The position numbers and the translations under genes were made by a program. A stretch of 38,195 bases of DNA from a virus, in IMG/VR virus record IMGVR_UViG_3300020141_000764, positions 1-38,195 of that record; one strand, given 5' to 3'. Shown in pieces: positions 14,340 through 21,685 of the stretch. The notes under the pieces are model-generated. The model was given only the letters and a program-made list of their open reading frames with translations, was not told the origin of the DNA and ran no database searches. Numbering within the stretch: position 1 is the stretch's first letter; each line of letters opens with the position of its first letter.

Positions 14340-16284
14340 GTTATTAAACCTCCCTAAAGAGGAGCCAACTACAACTCCAACCATAGTTGCTAAGACAACA
14401 AAAATAAAATCGCTTATTGCTATTAGTGCAGACACTAAAAAAACTTCTAAAAAATTAAGAACTATTTTTGAGAAAGGAGTTTATCAAAAGAAAACTCAAC
14501 TATCAGTTTTAACTAGGTATAAAAAAAGATTAGATTCTATAGAAAAGCAAGAAGAATCTAAGCAGAAAAAAACATTACGTAAAAAATTATCTCCTAAAAA
14601 TGCTTTACCAGAATTTAAAAGTAACTTTTTTTCTGGACAAGATGATGTATTTAATAATCTTGCGCAACTAGCAGCATTTAAAGCATTCTTAAATTTTGGA
14701 AAGGGAGATATATTTACTGGACTTGGACAATCATTACTTGCTGGGGGACTATTACTTGGACCAGCCATGCTTGGTGGTGCTGCTAAAGGATTTTTTGGAA
14801 AGAATCAAAAAATTCCTAGAAACTATGGTAATAATTTGGGATGGGAAAGGGCAAAGCAGGGAAGGTATGGAGATAAAGGGGGATATGCTGGTGCAGAAAA
14901 AGACATAAGAGAAAGATATACAAGAAGATATGGTGAAAGAGCAGCAAATAAAAAATTTGCAGGAGAGGCAGTAGAAACTGCAACAAAAGGAGCAAAAGTA
15001 GGAAAGGCATTTGGTAGATTTGGGGCAGCATTAATTCCTGGAGTTGGTGCTGCAGTTGGTGTTGCAGATGCCGCACTTAGATCTCAATCTGGAGATCAAA
15101 CTGGATCTGCAATTGCTGGAACTGCTGCTGCTTTAGATGCTGCTGCTGCAGCAAGTGCTGTAACTGGAATTGGATTACCTGTTGCAGGGTTACTTTCTGT
15201 AGCATCTTTTGCTTTGGATGCAACTAATTTAATTAGAGATTTATCTGGGGCAAGTTCAAGAGAAGAGGAGAAAAATAAATTAGTACAACCACAACAAACA
15301 AAGATAGAAGATAGACTAAAAGAAGAAACACAAAAACAAAAAGAACAAACTAGAGCAAGTAGTTCTACTTTATCTTTTAAAACAACTCTTATAAGTTATG
15401 AAAAAGCATTAATAAAGTTTGATGAGTTTGTTAAAGGATTTAATGGCACTATGGGAATGAATGAACAACAAGTAAGAGAAACAGCAGCAAGAATTGAAGA
15501 CTTGGGTGGTGGGTCAACTCCAATTTCAGCAGCAGGATATGAGTTTACAAATGAATCATCATTCTCTCAGTATTTGACTGGAGATCCAAATGCTCCTGGG
15601 GGAGCATATGATGCATCTCATGGAACAGTATCTAATTATCATGATCACTTAGCATTTAAAGATGCAGCCACTGCAAAAAGAGCTTATGATTTCTTACAGA
15701 GTAAAGGACTTACTGTAACTGAACTTGGGGTAACAGAAGGACATAGCCCAGGATCTGCTCATTACTCTGGACGTGCATTTGATGTTCCTGGGAGACAGTG
15801 GGGAGGAAGTCCAGGAAGTCCTATAGGACAAAGAGAATATGCAGGATCTGCAAAAGTCAGGGCATTTATGAATGACTTCTACAATTTAGAAAGACAAAGA
15901 TCTAGAGGTCCTGATGCTGTTCCAACACCTAGACCTTCTGGTACTCCTCAACCACCTAGACCTTCTGGTACTCCTCAACCACCTAGACCTTCTGGTACTC
16001 CTCAACCACCTAGACCTGTTCAATCAAGACCATCCACTTTACAACAATTACAAGATCTAGGAATTCCAGTTCAATCTGGAACTCAAATTCAATCTTCTAA
16101 TGTAGATCCAATAAAAAGAAATCCTATTGTATCAGCAATTAATTCTCCAATGACAAGATCCATCACTGTTCCATTTCCATTACCACCTCAAACTCAACAG
16201 ATGGCTATGGGAGCATCACCACAGATGCCTCTAAATAATGAAAAGAGTCTAGAAAGATCCATAATGTATAAGGCATTTTCATAA
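14326..16284 (+). CDS. Paralogous hub/tape-measure-like protein with M15-type peptidase domain, 652 aa
   Basis: Same layout as its neighbour: charged N-terminus, the shared SNFFSG motif (residues about 99-104), hydrophobic Gly/Ala segments (about 125-160 and 225-305), a helical region ending FNGTMGMNEQQ, then a different enzyme module. Residues about 435-500 (YHDHLAF, then GHSPGSAHYSGRAFDV) carry the D-Ala-D-Ala carboxypeptidase/VanY metal pattern: His473, His479 and Asp486 in H-x2-G-x-A-x-D. After it come three perfect PRPSGTPQP repeats (DNA 15928-16008) and a Pro/Gln-rich tail. It overlaps the previous gene by 14 bases and the next by one. Peptidoglycan cleavage during injection is inferred. 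Confidence 0.78.
   Translation: MEVTKLLNLPKEEPTTTPTIVAKTTKIKSLIAISADTKKTSKKLRTIFEKGVYQKKTQLSVLTRYKKRLDSIEKQEESKQKKTLRKKLSPKNALPEFKSNFFSGQDDVFNNLAQLAAFKAFLNFGKGDIFTGLGQSLLAGGLLLGPAMLGGAAKGFFGKNQKIPRNYGNNLGWERAKQGRYGDKGGYAGAEKDIRERYTRRYGERAANKKFAGEAVETATKGAKVGKAFGRFGAALIPGVGAAVGVADAALRSQSGDQTGSAIAGTAAALDAAAAASAVTGIGLPVAGLLSVASFALDATNLIRDLSGASSREEEKNKLVQPQQTKIEDRLKEETQKQKEQTRASSSTLSFKTTLISYEKALIKFDEFVKGFNGTMGMNEQQVRETAARIEDLGGGSTPISAAGYEFTNESSFSQYLTGDPNAPGGAYDASHGTVSNYHDHLAFKDAATAKRAYDFLQSKGLTVTELGVTEGHSPGSAHYSGRAFDVPGRQWGGSPGSPIGQREYAGSAKVRAFMNDFYNLERQRSRGPDAVPTPRPSGTPQPPRPSGTPQPPRPSGTPQPPRPVQSRPSTLQQLQDLGIPVQSGTQIQSSNVDPIKRNPIVSAINSPMTRSITVPFPLPPQTQQMAMGASPQMPLNNEKSLERSIMYKAFS
15928..16008 (+). 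repeat. Three perfect 27-bp tandem repeats
   Basis: Units 15928-15954, 15955-15981 and 15982-16008 are identical at DNA level, each coding PRPSGTPQP, with a partial fourth (CCTAGACCT). Identity at silent positions indicates recent expansion. The product is a Pro-rich linker after the peptidase module. Confidence 0.95.
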
Positions 16285-17564
16285 TGGCATCATATTTTAA
16301 TTACAAAATATTAGAATTTTCAGTAGAAATATCAGAAGGGAAATTCATTTCTCTGTTGGAAACTGTTGCATCAATAGAATATATTGAAAATATATTATCT
16401 CCAGTAGTATATGTAAGTCTGGTGCTGCTTAATACTAGTGGAATTATTTCTAACTTAAAATTAAGAGGAGGAGAAAAAGTAAGACTGCATATATCTCAAC
16501 CTGCAACAGGTAAAAAAATTCTATTTGATGAGACAAGTAAAGTATTTTATATAAGCAGAATAGGTGGATCTAGTACACAATCAACAAAAGAACTTCTTTC
16601 TATGGAGTTAGTTCCTAGAGAACTTTTAACTAATGAAACTGCTAGAGTCTTCAGGAGATATGATAGTACTATTGATAAAACTGTAGTTAAGATATTAACA
16701 GAGGAGTTAGACACTAAAAGATTTAGTTCTTCCACTATTGATTCTACAGTAAATTCTTATTCTTTTATGGGGAATGCCAGAAAACCATTTACTGTTTTGA
16801 CATGGTTGTTACCAAAAGGTATTCCACAAACTTCTTCGGGTTCTTCAGGAACAGAAAAAGGAACTGCTGGATATTTATTTTATGAAAATAAAAATGGATA
16901 TAATTATAAGAGTGTAGATTTTCTTTTTTCTCCAGATAGACAACCTGCTGAAAAGTATTTTTATAGTGAAACTGTTTTAACTCCAGCAGATTCTAGAATA
17001 AACTTTAAGATGATAACCACTCCAATTTTTAGTAAGAATGTAAATGTAATAGACAATTTAACAGTTGGAATGTATTGTAGTATGAATTACTTTCTAGATT
17101 TCAATGCTAGAAAATTTTATGCTAACAAGTATAAGTTGTCTGAAAGTTATAATATAATGAATCATGCCAGCAATAAAGATTCATCTCCAATAATTCCAAA
17201 TGGTCTTCAAGATTCTCCATCTAGATTGATGGTTAGAATGTTAGATAATGGACAGATGAATAAGAGTGGAAAATTAGAAACCTTGGATAACAGAATGAAG
17301 TATCAGGCTCAAAGTGTTACTAGATATAATTTGTTGTTTAGTCAAACGTTAAATATAACTATACCATTAAATTTAAACTTGTGTGTTGGCGATGTTATTG
17401 AACTAGAATTTCCAAATATCACAAAAGACAAAGATAAAAAAGGATTAAAAGATAATAGTAAATCTGGAAAATATTTGATAAGTAAATTAAAGCATTCACT
17501 AGAAGGCGTAAAAGGTCTTACTGGGTTAGAACTACTAAGAGATTCTTATGGAGTAGCAAAATGA
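16284..17564 (+). CDS. gp27-like baseplate hub protein, 426 aa
   Basis: In T4, trimeric gp27 forms the hub collar that holds the gp5 spike. This protein begins MASYFNYKILEFSVEISEGK, followed by SIEYIENILSPVVYVSLVLL and LKLRGGEKVRLHIS (residues about 28-70), typical of the hub tube-like domain 1; FRRYDSTIDKTVVKIL and FSSSTIDSTVNSYSFMGNAR match the middle of hub proteins that bind the spike. Length is near T4 gp27 (391). Its position between tape-measure-like genes and the gp5-like gene supports the call. Sequence similarity to T4 itself cannot be judged by eye, so identity rests on layout and context. Confidence 0.75.
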   Translation: MASYFNYKILEFSVEISEGKFISLLETVASIEYIENILSPVVYVSLVLLNTSGIISNLKLRGGEKVRLHISQPATGKKILFDETSKVFYISRIGGSSTQSTKELLSMELVPRELLTNETARVFRRYDSTIDKTVVKILTEELDTKRFSSSTIDSTVNSYSFMGNARKPFTVLTWLLPKGIPQTSSGSSGTEKGTAGYLFYENKNGYNYKSVDFLFSPDRQPAEKYFYSETVLTPADSRINFKMITTPIFSKNVNVIDNLTVGMYCSMNYFLDFNARKFYANKYKLSESYNIMNHASNKDSSPIIPNGLQDSPSRLMVRMLDNGQMNKSGKLETLDNRMKYQAQSVTRYNLLFSQTLNITIPLNLNLCVGDVIELEFPNITKDKDKKGLKDNSKSGKYLISKLKHSLEGVKGLTGLELLRDSYGVAK

Positions 17565-17779
17565 ACCATAAATCAATTCAAGATCACCTAGAACAAGACA
17601 TTCAACAACTTTCAGATCCTTTGATAAATTCTCAAAGAAAAAGGCATCTTGAAGGTGAGTTGGATGAACTTAATAGATATAGAATGACTCATCCAAATGA
17701 TGATCATGATCCAACTCCTTTTGAATTATATTGTAATGACAATCCAAGTTCACTAGAATGTAAAATTTACGATTTATAA
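17561..17779 (+). CDS. Conserved small cyanophage protein, 72 aa
   Basis: Function unknown. A helical N-terminus (LEQDIQQLSDPLINSQRKRH) is followed by LNRYRMTHPNDDHDPTPFEL and ends with YCNDNPSSLECKIYDL, a pattern I recall in cyanophages at this same place between hub and gp5. Its ATG overlaps the gp27-like stop (ATGA) and its last base is the first base of the gp5-like gene. Such tight coupling suggests a hub assembly partner (inference). Confidence 0.8.
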   Translation: MNHKSIQDHLEQDIQQLSDPLINSQRKRHLEGELDELNRYRMTHPNDDHDPTPFELYCNDNPSSLECKIYDL

Positions 17780-19971
17780 TGTTACTAGAACAAAGTTTAG
17801 TTAATCCAAATTTTATTGGTAAAGATTCTTTTAGGTGGTTTGTTGGACAAGTTACCAAATTTAAAAACACGGAAAATGGTTATAAAGTAAAGGTTAGAAT
17901 TATTGGACATCACCCTGATGCTGCTAGTATAGTCAAGGATGAAGATCTTCCTTGGGCTCATGTATTAATACCATTAAATATGGGTGTTGGTGAAGGTGGT
18001 ACTGGAGTAAGTTTTAATCCAAGAGGATCAGAGACTGTCATTGGATTTTTTGCTGATGGGGAAGATGGACAACAACCAGTTGTAATAGGTGCTCTTTTTT
18101 CTGGGGCTACTATTGTTCATCCAAATGGATGGAATACTGGAACTAATGGATTTAAACCATTTAAAGCAGAACCAGGATCTCAAGTCAATCAAAGTAATAT
18201 TATAGCAGAAACTGGAAAGCCTCCTGAGGCAGGAATTCCAAATGCAGATGGAACTATTCCAAATGCAAAAGGGGAAAATAAAGAGACACAAAGACAAAAA
18301 ACAGCAGCATCTAATGAGAGTCAAGTAGTAACTATAGTTCCTTCATGTAAGAGTAGTGAAGATATTTTTGGAAAAATAGCACAAGCTTTAAGAAAATTCG
18401 TAAAAATATTAAACACCATTACTAATTTTGCAGACACTTATATAAATCCAGTTCTCAATTATATTCAAGATATTCCATCTTTAATTTTTGAAATAGCAAC
18501 AGCAGTTTCTGATGGCATTTCTGAGTATATTAAAATAGTAAGAGACACTATAATTGCAGAAATATATGATAAGTTGAAGGGTATTATAGAAGGATTCCTT
18601 CCTAAAGATTTAATATTAATTAAAAAAATAGCTACTGATAAAATAGTAGATGGAATTTGGTGTCTTTTTCAAAATATTCTTAAAAAATTATTTAAATTTG
18701 TATTTGATTTTCTTTTCCAGATGGTTGGAAAAGTAGTATCCATTCCACTTTGTGCAGCAGAAAGTTTTATTGGAAGCATTATGCAATCTCTTGCTAATGA
18801 GATTCAGGAAGCAATAGGTCCAGCATTATCTGAAGTTACTTCAATTCTTGGAGGAGGTATTGGAAAAATTACTTCATATATTGCAAAAGCAATAGGATAT
18901 GCAAGATTAGCTTTATCTTTCTTAACTTGTGAAAATGCAGAGTGTCAAGCAGTTTTTGATTATGAAATGAATAAAGGATATGTTCCAAAGGGTGATGTTA
19001 ACTTTGCCAAAATTTTAAATTATAGTCCTGCTCAAGGTGTTAGAAATTTATTTAATGATGGAACATCTCAAGCTAAAACTTGGTTTGGTTCTGTTGGAAT
19101 AGGTGAAGGAGTTACTACAGGATCAAATGGAGAATTAATTCCTGGATTGGGGTTTGGATTAAATAATGCCTTAGGATTTTCTGGTGGATGTGATTCTTCT
19201 ATTCTTGATTGTGGATTCCCTAAGGTTACTATATTTGGGGGAGGGGGATCTGGTGCTTCTGGTAGTGCTATTGTAGATACTTTTGGACAAATTATTGGAG
19301 TTAATATTTTAGACCCAGGATCTGGATATACATCAGAACCTTATATTTCTATAGATGATAATTGTGACAATGGAGTTGGAGCAAGAGCATATTCTACATT
19401 GAATCCAAATGGATCAATTAATAGAGTAGTAATTACATATCCAGGATCTGGATATATTGGACCAGATAGTGTTTCTACTGGAACTGATGGAACTGGAACT
19501 GATGGAACTACTGGAACTGGAACTGATGGAACTACTGGAACTGGAACTGGTGGAACTGGAACTGATGGAACTGGTGGAACTGCTACTGGATCGGATGGAA
19601 CTAAAACAGATCCTTGTGATGTAAATCCAGTTGATGAAAATGGAAATGAAGTTGTAGCATTTATTAAAGATGTTATAGTTTTAAACACTGGAATTTCTTA
19701 CAAGACTACAGATAAAATAATAAATTCAACTTGCACTACTGATGTAGAAATTTATCCTAAAGTAGATCCTGATGGTAGAATAATAGGAGTAACCATAGTA
19801 AATCCTGGAACTGCAATCAGAGTATATCCAGAATTAGTAATAAATACTGAAGATGGTTTTGGTGCTACTTTACTTCCAGTTTTAGAGTTTAGACCTATAA
19901 AACCAGTGTCTATAGAAACCAATAGACAAAAAGTTGAACAAGTAATTCTTTGTGCAGAAAATCATGAGTGA
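17779..19971 (+). CDS. gp5-like baseplate hub protein with OB domain, no lysozyme domain, 730 aa
   Basis: Residues about 15-110 (FRWFVGQVTKFKNTENGYKV, EDLPWAHVLIPLNMGVGEGG, GSETVIGFFADGEDGQQPVV) form the OB-fold that in T4 gp5 joins the spike to gp27. The T4 lysozyme domain is absent; instead residues about 195-400 are hydrophobic and helical (IADKIVDGIW-like, FKFVFDFLFQMVGKVV). Then come beta modules with repeated GSGYxxxP/GSGYIGP motifs (about 485-565), a Gly-Thr-Asp repeat linker (DNA about 19485-19600), and a further module with PGTAIRVYPEL. The needle is encoded by the next gene. Cell-wall hydrolysis is probably moved to the two upstream paralogues (inference). Confidence 0.85.
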   Translation: MLLEQSLVNPNFIGKDSFRWFVGQVTKFKNTENGYKVKVRIIGHHPDAASIVKDEDLPWAHVLIPLNMGVGEGGTGVSFNPRGSETVIGFFADGEDGQQPVVIGALFSGATIVHPNGWNTGTNGFKPFKAEPGSQVNQSNIIAETGKPPEAGIPNADGTIPNAKGENKETQRQKTAASNESQVVTIVPSCKSSEDIFGKIAQALRKFVKILNTITNFADTYINPVLNYIQDIPSLIFEIATAVSDGISEYIKIVRDTIIAEIYDKLKGIIEGFLPKDLILIKKIATDKIVDGIWCLFQNILKKLFKFVFDFLFQMVGKVVSIPLCAAESFIGSIMQSLANEIQEAIGPALSEVTSILGGGIGKITSYIAKAIGYARLALSFLTCENAECQAVFDYEMNKGYVPKGDVNFAKILNYSPAQGVRNLFNDGTSQAKTWFGSVGIGEGVTTGSNGELIPGLGFGLNNALGFSGGCDSSILDCGFPKVTIFGGGGSGASGSAIVDTFGQIIGVNILDPGSGYTSEPYISIDDNCDNGVGARAYSTLNPNGSINRVVITYPGSGYIGPDSVSTGTDGTGTDGTTGTGTDGTTGTGTGGTGTDGTGGTATGSDGTKTDPCDVNPVDENGNEVVAFIKDVIVLNTGISYKTTDKIINSTCTTDVEIYPKVDPDGRIIGVTIVNPGTAIRVYPELVINTEDGFGATLLPVLEFRPIKPVSIETNRQKVEQVILCAENHE
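19485..19600 (+). repeat. Gly-Thr-Asp low-complexity repeat
   Basis: Reiterated GGAACTGATGGAACT-type units code a GTDGT/GTGT chain of about 35 residues between beta modules of the gp5-like protein. It acts as a flexible spacer in the protein, and the DNA is prone to slippage. Confidence 0.85.
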
Positions 19972-20527
19972 GCCACAACCAGGGTATGTATTTAATGATT
20001 CTAGATTTGGATCTTTGTTCATTGGATCAGACAAAGGAGGAACAAAGGTAAAAAGACCAAGACAAGTAGAACTTCATTCAGCATCAAATGGACATTTAAA
20101 ATTATTTGATGATGGTGGATTTGAACTGACTAGCAATCCCACAGCAAGAGAATCCGATAATATTAATAGTAATGCTAAAGATGGATTAAATATACAAGGA
20201 AATAATATTAGAATTGATGCTAGAGGTGGAGAACTTACATTAGCAGCAAGAGTTATTAGGTTTGAGTCTTCTGCTAGTGATCAAACTTTGGTCTTTAGAT
20301 CTTCTAATAACATTGAGATAGAAGCAGCAGATACAGTAAGAATATGTGCTGCTAATATTGCTATTGGTGCTAAAAATAAATTAATAATTTCAAGTAAAGG
20401 TCCTACATACATTAGAGGTACTGGTGGCGTTACCATTATAGAACCTAGAGCTAAATTAATTCCAACTAGTCTTAATGAACTAGTGGAAAAAATTATAGAA
20501 ACAATTTTACCTGATGCTGGTTGTTAA
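19964..20527 (+). CDS. Beta-helical needle (gp5 C-terminal-like) protein, 187 aa
   Basis: Start at the ATG 19964 (MSEPQPGYVFNDSRFGSLFI), overlapping the gp5-like stop by 8 bases; a GTG at 19952 is less likely. From about residue 60 the sequence shows the short-turn beta-helix rhythm of gp5 C-termini and VgrG spikes: NIQGNNIRIDARGGELTLAA, FRSSNNIEIEAADTVRICAA, NKLIISSKGPTYIRGTGGVT. The likely product is a trimeric membrane-piercing needle. Here the OB domain and the needle are on separate genes, while T4 has them in one gp5. The last residues (LPDAGC) have no PAAR-like tip motif. Confidence 0.8.
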   Translation: MSEPQPGYVFNDSRFGSLFIGSDKGGTKVKRPRQVELHSASNGHLKLFDDGGFELTSNPTARESDNINSNAKDGLNIQGNNIRIDARGGELTLAARVIRFESSASDQTLVFRSSNNIEIEAADTVRICAANIAIGAKNKLIISSKGPTYIRGTGGVTIIEPRAKLIPTSLNELVEKIIETILPDAGC

Positions 20528-20529
20528 TT

Positions 20530-21225
20530 ATGGCATTTATTAATACTGTAGAAACAGAAGGAGTTCAAGCTGGATTAGCAGCAGCTCCCCCTTTAGCTAC
20601 TGTTGACATTTGGCAAAGTTTAGATCCAACTAGACCTTTTGCACTACAAACTACAGGAATTAATCAACTTAATGGATTGACCAATCAAATTGGAACACAT
20701 AATGCATTTGGATTATCTAATGCTTTTGGATCTCACTTAAAGTTTGGGGTAAGTAATACTTTTGGAGGTAAATTTGACTTAGGATTTAAAGTAGATGCAA
20801 TTAAAAAGAAATTTGAAGCTACTCCAAAATGGAATGCTGCATCTCCTTTTGGTAAGTATTTTGGGAAATTAAATGTTATTGGAGTATTATTAAAAAATGG
20901 AGTTCCTGTAGATACAGTATCTGATATTAAAGTAAAGACCAATATTAAACCACTTCAAAATTGCTTAGAAAAAGTTCTAAATTTACAGGGTGTAGAATAC
21001 GACAGAGTAGATATTGAGAGACATGAAATTGGGATGATAGCTCAGGAAGTTGAAAAAATTGTTCCTGATCTTGTTCAAGAGGATTCTGAGGGATTTAAAA
21101 TTCTCCACTATAAAAATATAACCGCACTATTAGTAGAGGCAATCAAGGAACAGCAAGAACAGATCAATTCCCTCAAGGGGACAGTTCAGGAACTGTCCAC
21201 TAAGTTGGCAGATTGCTGCCCATGA
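20530..21225 (+). CDS. Small virion protein with C-terminal S74 intramolecular chaperone, 231 aa
   Basis: ATG at 20530, two bases after the needle gene's stop. Residues about 130-215 form a Peptidase_S74 chaperone: SDIKVKTNIKPLQNCLEKVL, EIGMIAQEVEKIVPDLV, LHYKNITALLVEAIKEQQEQ. Ser131 and Lys136 have the Ser-x4-Lys spacing of the catalytic dyad (Ser911/Lys916 in endosialidase), so the domain should fold a trimer and then cut itself off before Ser131. The mature part would be only 130 residues, with a short NAFG repeat (THNAFGLSNAFGSHLKFG, about 56-73) that looks beta-helical. Context after the needle gene suggests a spike tip or short fibre; unproven. Confidence 0.85.
   Translation: MAFINTVETEGVQAGLAAAPPLATVDIWQSLDPTRPFALQTTGINQLNGLTNQIGTHNAFGLSNAFGSHLKFGVSNTFGGKFDLGFKVDAIKKKFEATPKWNAASPFGKYFGKLNVIGVLLKNGVPVDTVSDIKVKTNIKPLQNCLEKVLNLQGVEYDRVDIERHEIGMIAQEVEKIVPDLVQEDSEGFKILHYKNITALLVEAIKEQQEQINSLKGTVQELSTKLADCCP
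21179..21198 (+). repeat. 20-bp near-perfect palindrome
   Basis: GGACAGTTC-AG-GAACTGTCC, within the coiled-coil end of the S74 gene. It may be an RNA hairpin near the 3' end of the hub transcript or a protein-binding site; no U-tract follows. Confidence 0.6.
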
Positions 21226-21262
21226 TGCTATGATGGATAGGTAAGCAAGACCAGTACCTACC

Positions 21263-21433
21263 ATGCAGATTGACCGCACCCAACTTGATGAACTCAATGG
21301 TATTCTTGAGGATGTTGCCTCTCATTTTTGTGAAGAAAATATGGTGAGTGGCGAAACTTTTTGGACTTGTGTTGAGTGCTTTGCAACTGCTAAGATTGCT
21401 GAACTGAAAGGTGAACTTGTTTATGAGGGTTGA
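21263..21433 (+). CDS. Small acidic protein, 56 aa
   Basis: Found by direct reading: ATG at 21263, open to TGA at 21431-21433. The product is MQIDRTQLDELNGILEDVAS, followed by CEENMVSGETFWTCVECFAT and a helical end (AKIAELKGELVYEG). It has three Cys (one in ...FWTCVECF...), so metal binding or a disulfide is possible. Codons are more GC-rich than in neighbours. A small inverted repeat (TAGGTA 21238-21243 / TACCTA 21255-21260) lies just ahead of the ATG, with no usual ribosome-binding site. The -35 box of the next promoter overlaps its stop codon. Function unknown. Confidence 0.6.
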   Translation: MQIDRTQLDELNGILEDVASHFCEENMVSGETFWTCVECFATAKIAELKGELVYEG

Positions 21434-21458
21434 CAGTATAGGTTGGGTACTCTATACT
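21430..21458 (+). promoter_or_regulatory. Sigma-70 promoter ahead of the tRNA
   Basis: TTGACA (21430-21435), 17-base spacer, TATACT (21453-21458). The boxes are partly enclosed in an inverted repeat, CAGTATA (21434-21440) and TATACTG (21453-21459), which could be an operator. Transcription would start near 21465 and run into two hairpins and the tRNA. Confidence 0.82.
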
Positions 21459-21478
21459 GTTGAGGTCCGTGTGAAGGT

Positions 21479-21534
21479 TTTAAAGGAGTAATAACTCCTT
21501 TAAATGTGCTAATTGGGAGAGTTATTACTCTCCC
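21479..21534 (+). other. Two tandem, mutually complementary hairpins
   Basis: Hairpin 1: TTTAAAGGAGT-AATA-ACTCCTTTAAA (21479-21504), 11 perfect base pairs. Hairpin 2: GGGAGAGT-TATT-ACTCTCCC (21515-21534), 8 perfect base pairs. Their cores GAGTAATAACTC and GAGTTATTACTC are exact reverse complements, so the AAUA and UAUU loops can pair with each other (kissing loop) or the two can open into one long helix. The element sits between a strong promoter and the tRNA gene, and no U-tract follows. It may guide RNA processing or act as a switch (inference). Confidence 0.7.
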
Positions 21535-21541
21535 TAAATTT

Positions 21542-21614
21542 GGGAGTGTAGTCCAGCGGAAGAGACAGAACACTTAAAATGTTTCCAGCGGTGGTTCGAA
21601 TCCACTCACTCCTA
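21542..21614 (+). tRNA. tRNA-Leu (anticodon UAA), with short variable loop
   Basis: Cloverleaf read by hand: acceptor GGGAGTG/CACTCCT (G1-U72 wobble) and A73; D arm GTC/GAC with a 10-base loop containing GCGG; anticodon arm GAACA-CTTAAAA-TGTTT; variable CCAGC; T arm GGTGG-TTCGAAT-CCACT. The anticodon UAA reads UUA Leu, the codon most used in such AT-rich DNA. The CUUAAAA loop is the same as in T4 tRNA-Leu, and the 3-bp D stem fits Leu tRNAs, but the long variable arm expected of leucine tRNAs is missing. It lacks an encoded CCA. No group of tRNAs surrounds it. Confidence 0.78.
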
Positions 21615-21648
21615 TTTCAAAATCAACTTTTAATTCCAAAAAAAGGGC

Positions 21649-21674
21649 AAAAAAAACTCTGGGCAAAAATTGCC
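21649..21674 (-). terminator. Probable intrinsic terminator of the minus-strand gene
   Basis: On the minus strand, GGCAA-TTT-TTGCC is followed five bases later by eight T, beginning 12 bases after the stop codon of the 263-aa gene. The stem is short, so confidence is moderate. Confidence 0.5.
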
Positions 21675-21685
21675 TGTAGGGTTTT

